From positions 4,402,001 through 4,466,000 of the forward strand of contig NZ_QPER01000001.1 in the NCBI RefSeq assembly GCF_009455635.1: a stretch of 64,000 bases of DNA, read 5' to 3'. The notes under the pieces are model-generated. The model saw only the letters and a program-made list of their open reading frames with translations. It ran no database searches and was not told the origin of the DNA. Both the position numbers and the translations under genes were made by a program. This document shows positions 31,647 through 41,390 of this stretch, piece after piece; the stretch's first letter is position 1; each line of letters begins with the position of its first letter. Source of the DNA: Paraburkholderia agricolaris. GTDB lineage: Bacteria > Pseudomonadota > Gammaproteobacteria > Burkholderiales > Burkholderiaceae.

Positions 31647-32374
31647 TTCGCACCTCGTGATTGTTCAGATTTCATGGGACGTTGCGCCGCCGTGCCGGAC
31701 TGTTGGGTTGTTTTCGTCGGCGGACTGCCCCAGCGCAGATGCGCTCCAAATTCGATCGGGCCGCTCACACCGCCCGCCGTGACCGCACCAGTGCGTGGCG
31801 TCGAGCGATGCAGGTCGTTCACCTCCGCACCTTGCACGCCGCGGATTGCGCTCAGGCGTTTGAGCCACTCGGCCGACGCGATATGCCCGCGTGAGGTCGC
31901 CAGCAGTTCCGTCTCGTGCTCGCGCTGGCGCAACTGCTGCAGCACCACGCCGTCACCCGGTTCGAAACTCAATGCATCCAGCAGATCGCGCAAATGCGTA
32001 AGCGGCTCGGACAGGCTCACCGCGCGCGCCACGCCTTTACGCTGCTCGTCTTGCTCCCGCAATAATCTGGTGTGCTCCGCAAGCGGCGCGGCCAGTTGCG
32101 TGAGCGATTGATCGATCGACGCGCGCTGCGCATCGAGCCGCGCTCTTTCGAATGCCTGCCACCCAACCAGCGCGAGCACAGCCGCAAGACCGGCAACCGC
32201 CGCGGCAACCCATTCGAGCAGACGGCGCCGGTGCGCGAGCCGCGTATTGCGTTGTCTATACGGCAGCAGATTGAAGCCTCCAAGCCACAGCGGTGCGAAG
32301 CTGGCGCCATGCCTGGAAGCTCGCGTGTTCGAACCCGCCGGGTCCAAACCGGGGCGCCGCAGACCGCGCATCAT
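31643..32374 (-). CDS. pilN: Type IV pilus inner-membrane protein PilN
   Basis: A 243-aa protein starting MMRGLRRPG at the ATGA overlap with pilM. The conserved cytosolic PilM-binding motif appears as FNLLPYRQR, about 35 residues in. One TM (about residues 55-75) precedes a coiled coil (ARLDAQRASIDQSLTQL) and a periplasmic ferredoxin-like domain. Its N-terminal tail before the motif is longer than usual and basic. It bridges cytosolic PilM to PilO. Confidence 0.88.
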   Translation of the reverse strand: MMRGLRRPGLDPAGSNTRASRHGASFAPLWLGGFNLLPYRQRNTRLAHRRRLLEWVAAAVAGLAAVLALVGWQAFERARLDAQRASIDQSLTQLAAPLAEHTRLLREQDEQRKGVARAVSLSEPLTHLRDLLDALSFEPGDGVVLQQLRQREHETELLATSRGHIASAEWLKRLSAIRGVQGAEVNDLHRSTPRTGAVTAGGVSGPIEFGAHLRWGSPPTKTTQQSGTAAQRPMKSEQSRGAK

Positions 32375-33363
32375 TCGAGCACCCCGCGCAACGCGAGCCC
32401 GAATGCGACGGCCGCGGCAGGCTCGTGCAACAACGGATCGTGCAGTTGACGTGCGAGGCCGCCAAGCGCCGCGCATTCGAACGGCAGCACAGCGCAGCCC
32501 AGCACGTCGGCAATATCCGCAAGCGAGAAACCCACGCCGTCGAGCAGATCGACCTCGCCGCTCAACAGCGCGCAGTCGAGTGCGGGACCTTGAACGAGAT
32601 CGCGCAACGCGTCAGCGAGATCCGCGTGCTCAGGCGCGGGGTAACGCATTTCACCCACCACGCAGTCGTCGACGATGCGCCAGCCGTACACACCGTCTGT
32701 ACCGATCCAGAGCGCGACATAGGGCTCGTGCGGCTCGAGTTCGTGGCTCGCCGCATAGCGCATTGCACGCAAGGCTGCATGCGGCTCGCCGTCAATCGCG
32801 GTGAGCGAGATGCCGGCGCTCGCCGCGCATTCGATACGCGCTTCGAGATGCTGGCGGGCGGTTGCGGCAATCGTCACGGAACGAACCGGCAAATGTGTTT
32901 CGTCGACGAACCAGTCGACGGCCAGCGCATGCCGCTCGAGGCCGGCGATACGCTCGACTTCGTTCATCACCGCCGGCTCGAGTTCGGCCAGTTCATGCCC
33001 GCCGTCCTGCGTGCAACCGGCGAGTTCGGCGAGCCGTGTGAGCGGCACAGTGGTGGTCAATGTGGCAGAGGCGGGCAACGCCATCGCGCAGCGCAAGGCG
33101 TGCGGCGCACATGCGCGCGGCAGACCCGCGAATGCATCACGCAACGCACGCGCCACCGCAAGGCGGTCGGCGATCTCAGTACCGGCCATCGCGCCCGCAC
33201 CGAGCGGCACGGTGCTCGCATATTCGATATGCAGCGCGGCACGTGTGCGCGAATGCCGGCTCACCACGATCAGACGCACCGCCTGTGAACCTACATCGAT
33301 TCCCGCAGCAAACCGCTGCGCCCCGAGCCGCACATCTTGAAGCCACGAATTTTTGAACGTCAT
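32371..33363 (-). CDS. pilM: Type IV pilus actin-like protein PilM
   Basis: A 330-aa protein starting MTFKNSWLQDVRLG, with GGAGGG just upstream. The actin/FtsA-like ATPase fold is suggested by AAGIDVGSQAVRLIVVSRH at the N-terminus and GEPHAALRAM, and the second half has ALWIGTDGVYGW. It binds PilN on the cytosolic face and organises the pilus alignment complex. It opens the leftward operon and is divergent from mrcA. Confidence 0.88.
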   Translation of the reverse strand: MTFKNSWLQDVRLGAQRFAAGIDVGSQAVRLIVVSRHSRTRAALHIEYASTVPLGAGAMAGTEIADRLAVARALRDAFAGLPRACAPHALRCAMALPASATLTTTVPLTRLAELAGCTQDGGHELAELEPAVMNEVERIAGLERHALAVDWFVDETHLPVRSVTIAATARQHLEARIECAASAGISLTAIDGEPHAALRAMRYAASHELEPHEPYVALWIGTDGVYGWRIVDDCVVGEMRYPAPEHADLADALRDLVQGPALDCALLSGEVDLLDGVGFSLADIADVLGCAVLPFECAALGGLARQLHDPLLHEPAAAVAFGLALRGVLE

Positions 33364-33585
33364 CACGCCCTCCCTGACACTCACGCGACGAACTATTCGA
33401 ACGCGGGTAACGAGGAGGGATTGTGCGTAGCCGCGCCGCCGCGCGACACTCAGCCAAATGGCTAACGTTGCGCGACGCGTGCCCCGCGTGCGATCAAAGC
33501 GTCTACAGTGAAGTCATTCCTGCGCGGCGCAGCGACTTGTCAAGAACTGTCAGTAAGCCTGCCGAAAGCTGAAAAGCGGGGCGGC

Positions 33586-33591
33586 TATAAT
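33586..33591 (+). promoter_or_regulatory. Possible -10 element of mrcA
   Basis: A perfect TATAAT lies 26 bases upstream of the mrcA ATG. No good -35 hexamer is visible at normal spacing, so an activator may be needed or the match may be chance. Confidence 0.35.
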
Positions 33592-33616
33592 CGCGGGACT
33601 GTTTTTTGGTATCCAT

Positions 33617-36016
33617 ATGCAATCCACGTCTCCTACGTCCCCGCCGCCCGCGCCGCAGAAGCGCAAACGCCCCTTGTGGCTCAAGCTCATCATGGGCTTT
33701 GTGGGCTTGATCGTCGCAGGCATCCTGTGCGTGCTGCTGGTGCTGGGTTATGCGCTGGTGGTGGCAACGCCGAACCTGCCGTCGCTCGACGCGCTGACCG
33801 ACTATCGGCCGAAGGTGCCCTTGCGCATCTATACGGCCGATCATGTGCTGATCGGCGAATTCGGCGAAGAACGGCGCGACATCGTCCACATCCAGGACGT
33901 GCCCGACAGTCTGAAGAAAGCCGTGCTGGCAATCGAAGACGCGCGCTTCTACGATCACGGCGGCGTCGACCTCACAGGCATCGCTCGCGCCGGTTTCGTC
34001 GCGCTGACCAATGGTCATGCCACACAAGGCGCCAGCACGATCACCATGCAGGTGGCGCGCAACTTCTTCCTTTCGAGTGAGAAGACCTACACGCGCAAGA
34101 TCTACGAAATGCTGCTCGCCTATAAGATCGAATCGAAGCTGACGAAAGATCAGATTCTTGAGGTGTACATGAATCAGATCTATCTCGGTCAGCGCGCCTA
34201 TGGCTTCGCGAGCGCGGCGCGAGTGTACTTCGGCAAGGATCTGAAGGACCTGACACTGGCGGAATCCGCCATGCTGGCGGGGCTGCCGAAGGCGCCGTCG
34301 GCGTATAACCCGGTGGTTAATCCGAAGCGCGCGAAGATCCGCCAGGAGTACATCCTGCAGCGCATGTACGAATTGCACTACATCACCCAGGAACAGTACG
34401 ACGAGGCCAGCAAGCAGCCGCTAGTCGTCAAGGGGGCGGGCAAGGAGTTCAGCGTGCACGCGGAGTACGTCGCGGAAATGGTGCGGCAGATGATGTACGC
34501 GCAATATCGCGAGGAAGCGTACACACGCGGGCTGAATGTCGTGACCACCATCGACTCGGCCGATCAGGACGTGGCTTACCGGGCGCTGCGCAAGGGTCTC
34601 ATGGACTACGAGCGGCGTCACGGCTATCGCGGCCCGGAAGCATTCATCGATCTGCCGTCCGATGCGGATGACCGCGAACAAGCTATCGACGACGCACTGC
34701 TCGAGCATCCCGACAACGGCGAAATCATTGCCGCGGTGGTGACCTCGGCGAGCCCGAAGCAGGTGCAGGCCACTTTCATCGACGGCAACGTCGCGACCAT
34801 TCAGGGCGATGGCCTGCGCTTCGCGCAGTTCGCGCTCGGCCCGCGTGCGCAGCCGAATCAGCGCGTGCGGCCCGGCGCAATCGTTCGCCTAGTGAAGGAC
34901 GACGACGGCAACTGGTCGATTACCCAGTTGCCGCAAGTGGAAGGCGCGTTCGTATCGGTGGTGCCGCAAGATGGCGCGATTCGCGCGCTGGTCGGGGGCT
35001 TCGACTTCAACAAGAACAAGTTCAACCACGTCACTCAGGCGTGGCGTCAGCCGGGTTCGAGTTTCAAGCCTTTCATCTACTCGGCCTCGCTCGAAAAGGG
35101 ACTCGGACCGGCCACGGTGATCAATGACGCGCCGCTCTTTTTCAGCGCCGCGGAAACGGGTGGCCAGGCGTGGGAACCGAAGAACTATGGCGGCGGCTTC
35201 GACGGTCCGATGACCATGCGCACCGCGCTGCAGAAGTCGAAGAACCTCGTGTCGATTCGTATCCTGAACCAGATCGGCACGAAGTACGCGCAGCAATACA
35301 TCACGCGTTTCGGCTTCGATGCGGACCGTCACCCGGCCTATCTGCCAATGGCGCTCGGCGCGGGTCTCGTTACGCCCTTGCAGATGGCCGGCGCGTTCTC
35401 GGTATTTGCGAACGGCGGCTATCGCGTCAACCCCTATCTGATCGCTGAAGTCACCGATCAGCGCGGTATCGTCGTGGCGCACGCGCAACCGTTGGTTGCC
35501 GAGCAGAGTGCGCCGCACGCGATCGAGCCGCGCAATGCGTACGTAATGAACAGCCTGCTGCAAAGCGTCGCGCAACGTGGCACGGGCGCGAAAACCAATG
35601 TGCTCAAGCGTACCGATCTCGGCGGCAAGACCGGCACGACCAACGATTCGCGCGATGCATGGTTCGCCGGCTATCAGCACACGCTTACCGCCATCGCCTG
35701 GATCGGCTACGACAACCCGCGCAGCCTCGGCGACCGGGAAACCGGTGGCGGCCTCGCGTTGCCGGTGTGGATCGACTACATGTCGCGCGCGCTCAAAGGC
35801 GTGCCGGAATACAAGATGCCGATGCCCGACGGCGTGACGGAATTGGGTTCGGAACTGTATTTCGACGACTTCACGCCGGGCCACGGCTTCGTCGCCACCG
35901 TCGGCATCAGTCAGGCGGCACTGGATGCCGACGCGAGCGGCGCGTCAGCGGCGGCGCCTGAACAGGTCGGCGAGCAGGAAAAGCAGGACATCATGAATCT
36001 GTTCCGCGGCCACTAA
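33617..36016 (+). CDS. mrcA: Penicillin-binding protein 1A
   Basis: A 799-aa bifunctional peptidoglycan synthase. One TM is at about residues 18-42. The GT51 transglycosylase domain has the catalytic Glu in AIEDARFYDHGG and GASTITMQVARN. The transpeptidase domain has SxxK in QPGSSFKPF, SxN in KSKN and KTG in GGKTGTTNDSRDAWF. An OB-like insert between them contains VRLVKDDDGNW. It polymerises and crosslinks peptidoglycan in the periplasm. It is divergent from pilM, an arrangement common in beta- and gamma-proteobacteria. Confidence 0.96.
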   Translation: MQSTSPTSPPPAPQKRKRPLWLKLIMGFVGLIVAGILCVLLVLGYALVVATPNLPSLDALTDYRPKVPLRIYTADHVLIGEFGEERRDIVHIQDVPDSLKKAVLAIEDARFYDHGGVDLTGIARAGFVALTNGHATQGASTITMQVARNFFLSSEKTYTRKIYEMLLAYKIESKLTKDQILEVYMNQIYLGQRAYGFASAARVYFGKDLKDLTLAESAMLAGLPKAPSAYNPVVNPKRAKIRQEYILQRMYELHYITQEQYDEASKQPLVVKGAGKEFSVHAEYVAEMVRQMMYAQYREEAYTRGLNVVTTIDSADQDVAYRALRKGLMDYERRHGYRGPEAFIDLPSDADDREQAIDDALLEHPDNGEIIAAVVTSASPKQVQATFIDGNVATIQGDGLRFAQFALGPRAQPNQRVRPGAIVRLVKDDDGNWSITQLPQVEGAFVSVVPQDGAIRALVGGFDFNKNKFNHVTQAWRQPGSSFKPFIYSASLEKGLGPATVINDAPLFFSAAETGGQAWEPKNYGGGFDGPMTMRTALQKSKNLVSIRILNQIGTKYAQQYITRFGFDADRHPAYLPMALGAGLVTPLQMAGAFSVFANGGYRVNPYLIAEVTDQRGIVVAHAQPLVAEQSAPHAIEPRNAYVMNSLLQSVAQRGTGAKTNVLKRTDLGGKTGTTNDSRDAWFAGYQHTLTAIAWIGYDNPRSLGDRETGGGLALPVWIDYMSRALKGVPEYKMPMPDGVTELGSELYFDDFTPGHGFVATVGISQAALDADASGASAAAPEQVGEQEKQDIMNLFRGH

Positions 36017-36030
36017 ACGCTGGATTGGCC

Positions 36031-36075
36031 GGAAAAAAGAAAACCGCCGCGCTCGATGCGCGGCGGTTTCATTTG
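36031..36075. terminator. Bidirectional terminator between mrcA and cyaY
   Basis: AAACCGCCGCGC pairs with GCGCGGCGGTTT around a 5-base loop. The A-rich left flank gives a good T-tract for leftward cyaY transcripts; the right flank is only moderately T-rich for mrcA. Confidence 0.85.
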
Positions 36076-36157
36076 GGCGATCGATTCAGCACTTTTTCCG
36101 ACGCATGTTTCCGCGCCGGTTCAGGCCGTCATTCCGACGACCCCTCTGCCACCACGC

Positions 36158-36475
36158 TTACGCTTCGAAGTGAACCGGCTCGCCGGCCTGCTGCGTCGCG
36201 TACTCCGACAGCGCGGCGAAAAACTCCGTGCCGCTGCGCGTATCGCGCCACTCGCCGTCGACGAAACGGAAGTGGAATCCACCCGCCTTTGCGGCAATCC
36301 AGATCTCGCTCATCGGCGGCTGCAGATTGACGATGATCTTCGAGCGGTTCTCGAATTCGAGGGTCAGGACATTGCCGCTGCGCTCGAGTTCGATGTCGGC
36401 TTCCGTGTCGTCGAGCGCGCGTTCGATGGCGGCTAGCGCGGCTTCCGCGCGGGTCAGGTAATCACTATCGGACAT
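36158..36475 (-). CDS. cyaY: Frataxin homologue CyaY
   Basis: A 105-aa protein starting [11 protein letters not shown], with GGAG six bases upstream. An acidic helix ([12 protein letters not shown]) and the beta-sheet [22 protein letters not shown] are diagnostic. It binds iron and modulates iron-sulfur cluster assembly in the cytosol. It is divergent from lptM with only 35 bases between starts, so the two promoters overlap. Confidence 0.96.
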   Translation of the reverse strand: MSDSDYLTRAEAALAAIERALDDTEADIELERSGNVLTLEFENRSKIIVNLQPPMSEIWIAAKAGGFHFRFVDGEWRDTRSGTEFFAALSEYATQQAGEPVHFEA

Positions 36476-36510
36476 GCTAAACTCCATCGATTATTTATAC
36501 AGGGACAGTC

Positions 36511-36864
36511 ATGCGAGTCGTATCTCGGATGCGCGCGGCGGCGCCCGGCCGCGCGATTGTAGCGGGTTTAGCCATTCTCGCAGGTTGTGCACTTGCCGGC
36601 TGCGGACAACGCGGTTCGCTCTATTTGCCCACCGTGCCGCCGCTACCGGCCAAGCCGATCGATCGCACGCAACCGCCGCCGGCAGCAACATCGGGTGAAG
36701 TGAAACCGGGTGCGCAAAGCGCCTCCCCGACGGGTGAGATACCGGATACCTCCGGTGCGCCGCTCTCGTTGTCGCCGGATACCGAACTTGCCGCGCCGCC
36801 CGCGTCTGGCGCCTCCGCTGCTACGCCTGCGCAACCTGCCTCTGCCGCCACTCCCGTTCAATAA
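36511..36864 (+). CDS. lptM: LPS-assembly lipoprotein LptM
   Basis: A 117-aa protein with AGGGA six bases before the ATG. The signal ends in the lipobox LAGC followed by the family's hallmark GQRGSLYLP. The rest is a Pro/Ala/Ser-rich disordered tail. In other bacteria LptM assists maturation of the LptDE translocon. Its position directly before lysA (9 bases) is the widespread lppL-lysA arrangement. Confidence 0.9.
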   Translation: MRVVSRMRAAAPGRAIVAGLAILAGCALAGCGQRGSLYLPTVPPLPAKPIDRTQPPPAATSGEVKPGAQSASPTGEIPDTSGAPLSLSPDTELAAPPASGASAATPAQPASAATPVQ

Positions 36865-36873
36865 GACTTTCGC

Positions 36874-38136
36874 ATGACTCGATCCGCATTTGACTACGTC
36901 GACGGCGTGCTGCACGCCGAGGGCGTGTCCGCCGTCTCACTCGCCGAGCAGTTCGGCACGCCGCTGTACGTCTATTCGCGCGCCGCCCTCACCGAAGCGT
37001 GGAATGCCTATGCAGGCGCTTGCGCCGGTCGCCGCGCGACGGTGCACGTCGCCGTCAAGGCCAATAGCAATCTCGCGGTGCTGAATGTGTTCGCGCGTCT
37101 CGGCGCCGGCTTCGACATCGTGTCGGCCGGCGAACTGGCGCGCGTGCTGGCCGCGGGCGGCAAAGCGGAAAACACCGTGTTTTCCGGCGTCGGCAAACAT
37201 GCGGACGAGATGCGCCAAGCCCTCGCGGCAGGCGTCAAATGCTTCAACGTCGAGTCGATTCCCGAACTCGATCGCCTGAATGCAGTCGCCGCGGAAATGG
37301 GCAAAAAAGCACCCGTTTCGTTGCGGGTGAATCCTGACGTCGACGCGAAAACGCATCCGTATATTTCCACCGGCCTGAAGTCGAACAAGTTCGGCGTCGC
37401 GTTCGAAGACGCACGCGCTACGTATCGAGCCGCTGCCGCGATGACGCATCTCGAGGTGGTCGGCGTCGACTGCCATATCGGCTCGCAGATCACTGAAGTC
37501 GCGCCCTATCTGGATGCGGTCGACAAGGTCCTCGAACTGGTCGAACAGATCGAGCAGGACGGCGTGAAGATTCGCCACATCGACGTAGGTGGCGGGCTCG
37601 GTATCACATACGACGACGAAACCCCACCGGAGATCGGTGAGTTCGTGCGCACCGTGCTGGATCGCATCGAAGCGCGCGGCCACGGGCATCGCGAGGTGTA
37701 TTTCGAGCCGGGCCGTTCGCTGGTCGGCAATGCAGGTGTGCTGCTGACACGCGTCGAGTTTCTGAAGCCAGGCGCGGAAAAGAACTTCGCCATCGTCGAC
37801 GCGGCGATGACCGATCTTGCCCGCCCTGCGATGTACGAGGCCTATCATGCGATCGATGCCGTCGTTAAGCGCGACGTGCCTACGCATGTGTACGACGTGG
37901 TCGGCCCGGTTTGCGAAAGCGGCGACTGGCTGGGCCGCGAGCGTCTGCTCGCAGTCGAACCGGGCGATCTGCTGGCGATTCGCTCGGCTGGCGCATATGG
38001 CTTCGTGATGAGCTCGAACTACAACACCCGTCCGCGTGCGGCCGAGGTGATGGTTGATGGTACACAGGCGTATGTCGTTCGTGCTCGCGAAGAGGTCAAG
38101 CAACTGTTTGCGGGCGAAACGATTCTGCCGGCGTAA
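36874..38136 (+). CDS. lysA: Diaminopimelate decarboxylase
   Basis: A 420-aa PLP enzyme. The PLP-binding Lys is in VAVKANSNLAVL, with the phosphate-binding glycine run DVGGGLGITY and the Cys-containing catalytic segment VCESGDWLGRER from the partner subunit. It converts meso-diaminopimelate to lysine, the last step of lysine biosynthesis. It is co-transcribed with lptM and followed by a strong terminator. Confidence 0.97.
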   Translation: MTRSAFDYVDGVLHAEGVSAVSLAEQFGTPLYVYSRAALTEAWNAYAGACAGRRATVHVAVKANSNLAVLNVFARLGAGFDIVSAGELARVLAAGGKAENTVFSGVGKHADEMRQALAAGVKCFNVESIPELDRLNAVAAEMGKKAPVSLRVNPDVDAKTHPYISTGLKSNKFGVAFEDARATYRAAAAMTHLEVVGVDCHIGSQITEVAPYLDAVDKVLELVEQIEQDGVKIRHIDVGGGLGITYDDETPPEIGEFVRTVLDRIEARGHGHREVYFEPGRSLVGNAGVLLTRVEFLKPGAEKNFAIVDAAMTDLARPAMYEAYHAIDAVVKRDVPTHVYDVVGPVCESGDWLGRERLLAVEPGDLLAIRSAGAYGFVMSSNYNTRPRAAEVMVDGTQAYVVRAREEVKQLFAGETILPA

Positions 38137-38182
38137 ACGTCTGAATTCGCCAGAACGCGTCAGAACTTAAACAGCAGCATGA

Positions 38183-38218
38183 AAAAAAGGCGATGCCGCA
38201 ATGGCATCGCCTTTTTTA
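38183..38218. terminator. Bidirectional terminator between lysA and msrQ
   Basis: AAAAAAAGGCGATGCC and GGCATCGCCTTTTTT form a long stem around a 5-base loop, with A and T runs on opposite flanks that serve both convergent transcripts. Confidence 0.92.
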
Positions 38219-38246
38219 TTGGCACGCTCGACGCCTGGCAGCTTGG

Positions 38247-38963
38247 TCAGCGCGCATTTAACCTCCGCTCGCGTAGCCATAGGATCAAACGCCATCCCAG
38301 CAATGCGACCATGACCGCGCCGTAAATCTTCGGCAAAACCAGGTCATGCTTGCCCGCCTTCATCCACCAGAAGTGCAGGATCGCAAGCCCGCCAATCACG
38401 TAGATTGCGCGATGCAATGCCTGCCAGCGGCGGCCAAGTCTGCGCACCATCGCGCGCGGCGACGTAACGGCCAACGCGATCAGCAGCACGAACGCGGCAA
38501 AGCCCACGGTGATGAACGGACGTTTGCCGATATCCTTGAGAATCGCGGCAACATCGAACCACTTGTCGAACCACAGGTACGTGGTGAAATGGAGCGTCGC
38601 GTAGAAGAACGCGTAAAGGCCTAGCATCCGGCGAAAACGGACCAAAGCAGGGATGCCGGTCAGGCGGCGCAACGGCGTCACAGATAACGTGATGCACAGA
38701 AAAACGAGCGTCCACAGCCCCGTCGAGCGCGTGATGAACTCGATCGGATTCGCACCCAGCCGATCGGTCATGCCGAACAGCACGATGCGCGCGAGTGGAT
38801 ACCACGCCGCGATAAATACCGCGATTTTGGCCGGCACGATCCAGCGCGCGCCACTGGCAGGGCGCTTTGCGGCGACCGTGGCCGATGCCGACGTCGACGT
38901 CGGCGCCGCTCGCCGGGTCCCACGTTCGGTTGGCGGAGTAACAGGTTGTGTTTCAGAAGCCAT
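38247..38963 (-). CDS. msrQ: Heme-binding membrane subunit MsrQ
   Basis: A 238-aa protein starting MASETQPVTPP. After a 40-residue disordered head come about six TMs of the ferric-reductase type (AKIAVFIAAWYPLARIVLFG; RMLGLYAFFYATLHFTTYLW). Heme-ligand His residues are in ATLHFTTY and ALHRAIYVIGGLAILHFWW. It passes electrons from the quinone pool to MsrP for periplasmic methionine sulfoxide repair. It starts 11 bases after the msrP stop. Confidence 0.93.
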   Translation of the reverse strand: MASETQPVTPPTERGTRRAAPTSTSASATVAAKRPASGARWIVPAKIAVFIAAWYPLARIVLFGMTDRLGANPIEFITRSTGLWTLVFLCITLSVTPLRRLTGIPALVRFRRMLGLYAFFYATLHFTTYLWFDKWFDVAAILKDIGKRPFITVGFAAFVLLIALAVTSPRAMVRRLGRRWQALHRAIYVIGGLAILHFWWMKAGKHDLVLPKIYGAVMVALLGWRLILWLRERRLNAR

Positions 38964-38974
38964 GCTCACACCGC

Positions 38975-39979
38975 TCAAAAATTCTTTTTCAGGTCCATGC
39001 CCTGATAGAGCGATGCGACCTGATCGCCGTAGCCGTTGAACATCAACGTCTTGCGCTTGGGCGTGAAGAAACCGTCTTCGCCGATGCGCCGCTCGGTAGC
39101 CTGACTCCAGCGCGGATGATCGACGTTCGGATTCACGTTCGAATAGAAACCGTACTCGTTTGACGCATACGTATTCCAGCTGGTCGGCGGCTGCTTGTCG
39201 AGGAAACGGATTTTCACCAGCGACTTCGCGCTCTTGAAGCCGTATTTCCACGGCACCACCACCCGGATCGGCGCGCCATTCTGATTCGGCAGCACCTGGC
39301 CGTAGAGGCCCATGGTCAGCAGCGTCAGGGGATTCATCGCTTCGTCCATCCGCAGACCTTCGGAGTATGGCCAGTCGAGCACCGGCGTCGACAGACCGGG
39401 CATTTGCGACGGATCGGCAAGCGTGATGAATTGCACGTACTTCGCATTGCCGGTCGGCTGTACACGCCTGATCAACTCCGAGAGCGGCACGCCGATCCAT
39501 GGAATCACCATCGACCAGCCTTCGACACAACGAAGCCGGTACACGCGCTCCTCGAGCGGCGCGAGCTTCAGCAATTCGTCGATGTCGTACACCTTCGGGT
39601 TCTTGATTTCGCCCTCGACGCTCACCTTCCACGGACGCGGCCGCAACGTACCGGCGTTCTGCGCCGGATCCGACTTGTCGGTACCGAATTCGTAGTAGTT
39701 GTTATACGTGGTGATGTCCTTGTACGGCGTGATCTTGTCGAGCGCGACGAACTTCGCATTGGTCTTCGCCGCGAGCTTCTGCGCCTTCGGATCAGGCGAC
39801 GAATAAGCTGCCAGCGCTTCGCCGTTCACGCCGATCAGACTGCCGAGCGCTAATGCACCCGCCGCACCCGCCGCCTGCAAAACGCGCCGCCGGTTCTCGA
39901 AGACACCTTGCGGCGTGATTTCGCTACGCGCGATGTCATCGCCGATAAGTTGCGTTCTGTCGCTTCGCTTGATCCACAT
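38975..39979 (-). CDS. msrP: Periplasmic methionine sulfoxide reductase, catalytic subunit MsrP
   Basis: A 334-aa protein with a Tat signal ([20 protein letters not shown]) that exports the folded molybdoenzyme. The molybdopterin Cys lies in [27 protein letters not shown] and the C-terminal [10 protein letters not shown] block are typical. AAGGAG precedes the ATG. It reduces methionine sulfoxides of envelope proteins and works with MsrQ. Confidence 0.95.
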   Translation of the reverse strand: MWIKRSDRTQLIGDDIARSEITPQGVFENRRRVLQAAGAAGALALGSLIGVNGEALAAYSSPDPKAQKLAAKTNAKFVALDKITPYKDITTYNNYYEFGTDKSDPAQNAGTLRPRPWKVSVEGEIKNPKVYDIDELLKLAPLEERVYRLRCVEGWSMVIPWIGVPLSELIRRVQPTGNAKYVQFITLADPSQMPGLSTPVLDWPYSEGLRMDEAMNPLTLLTMGLYGQVLPNQNGAPIRVVVPWKYGFKSAKSLVKIRFLDKQPPTSWNTYASNEYGFYSNVNPNVDHPRWSQATERRIGEDGFFTPKRKTLMFNGYGDQVASLYQGMDLKKNF

Positions 39980-40117
39980 CGTGCTGCTCCTTGCCGGCCC
40001 ATCGCTTGTCTATCTTACGGGGCCATATTGATGATCGGCTCGTTTAGCCATTCGCCAGCATCCATAGGTACTGCTCTAACGAACACCCTGGATGCAGCAA
40101 ATATTCCGCCAGACGTA

Positions 40118-40153
40118 AAAAAACCGCCGGTGCGAAACACGCGGCGGTTCTTA
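40118..40153 (-). terminator. Intrinsic terminator after ccsB
   Basis: On the minus strand AACCGCCGCGTG pairs with CACCGGCGGTT around a short loop and runs into seven T, just past the ccsB stop. Confidence 0.88.
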
Positions 40154-40174
40154 GTCGTTCCAGAACGGCGGATC

Positions 40175-41386
40175 TTACAGCTTGCCGTAGCTATGCAGCC
40201 CCGACAGGAACATATTGACGCCGAGGAACGCGAAGGTCGTCACCAGCAGGCCGGTCAGCGCCCACCATGCCGCCACCGCGCCGCGCAGGCCCTTCATCAG
40301 GCGCATATGCAGCCACGCCGCGTAGTTCAGCCAGACGATCAGCGCCCACGTTTCCTTCGGGTCCCAGCTCCAGTAACCGCCCCAAGCCTCTGCGGCCCAC
40401 AGCGCGCCGAGGATCGTCGCGATCGTGAAGAACGCGAAGCCGACGGCGATCGACTTGTACATCAGATCGTCGAGCACATCGAGCGGCGGCAGGCGGTCTG
40501 CCAGCATACCGCGCTCCTTCGCCAGATACGCGACGCCGACCATGGCCGACAGCGCGAAGCTGCCGTAACCGATGAAGTTAGCCGGCACGTGGATCTTCAT
40601 CCACCAGCTCTGCAGCGCCGGCACAAGCGGTTGAATCTGCTGTGCGTCACGAGCGACCGAGTACCACATCAGGAAGCCGACCGCCGCGCTGATCACCAGC
40701 AGCACGAATGCACCGAGCGCACGCGTGTTGTAGTGCTGCTCGTAGTACAGGTAAAACAACGCCGTGATCAGGCTGAACAGCACGAACACTTCGTACAGGT
40801 TCGAGATTGGAATATGACCGACATCCGCGCCGATCAGATACGACTCGTACCAGCGCACCATCAGACCGACGAAGCCCATCACCACGGCAGCCCACGTCAT
40901 TTTCGAACCGATCGCGGCACCGGTCGGCGAACGCGACAGCAAGCCGATCCAGTAGAAGACGGTGGCGAACACGAAGAGCGCGCTCATCCACAGAATCGCG
41001 GACTGGCTCGACAGGAAATACTTGAGGAAGAACTCGTTATCCGCGCGGCTGAGATCGCCGTGATAGATCTGGATCGCCAGCAACGACAGCGCGGCGATGC
41101 CCACCATCAGCGGACGGACGGGCTTCCAGCGCCAGCCCAGTACGATGAACACCGGCACTGCGCAGCACAGCACCAGTTTGTCGTAGTAATTCATGAACGG
41201 GTAATAGCGCGACAACGCGAAGCCCGCGCCCGCAACCATCAACGCGGCGAACAGCCAGTCGACGATACCGAGCCGTTTCAGAAACGGCCGCTCGTCATAC
41301 TGCGCGACGTTGAGCGCCTCGCTCGCGAACGCCTTCTGCGAACGCGAGGCTGAAGAGGAGGAAGAGGAAACCTGAGTCAAGTCCAT
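40175..41386 (-). CDS. ccsB: Cytochrome c biogenesis protein CcsB (CcsA/ResC type)
   Basis: A 403-aa protein starting MDLTQVSSSS. It has about eight TMs with the heme-handling tryptophan-rich motif WGGYWSWDPKETWAL and flanking conserved His (MKIHVPANFIGYGSF; WLHMRL). With ResB it makes the system II heme transporter and synthetase that attaches heme to CXXCH of periplasmic cytochromes. It starts 4 bases after the resB stop. Confidence 0.95.
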   Translation of the reverse strand: MDLTQVSSSSSSASRSQKAFASEALNVAQYDERPFLKRLGIVDWLFAALMVAGAGFALSRYYPFMNYYDKLVLCCAVPVFIVLGWRWKPVRPLMVGIAALSLLAIQIYHGDLSRADNEFFLKYFLSSQSAILWMSALFVFATVFYWIGLLSRSPTGAAIGSKMTWAAVVMGFVGLMVRWYESYLIGADVGHIPISNLYEVFVLFSLITALFYLYYEQHYNTRALGAFVLLVISAAVGFLMWYSVARDAQQIQPLVPALQSWWMKIHVPANFIGYGSFALSAMVGVAYLAKERGMLADRLPPLDVLDDLMYKSIAVGFAFFTIATILGALWAAEAWGGYWSWDPKETWALIVWLNYAAWLHMRLMKGLRGAVAAWWALTGLLVTTFAFLGVNMFLSGLHSYGKL

Positions 41387-41390
41387 GATC

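Noticed and set aside
38964..39632. Upstream extension of msrQ within msrP
   Set aside because: It overlaps the clear msrP gene in another frame and adds basic low-complexity sequence; the normal MsrQ head starts at 38963.
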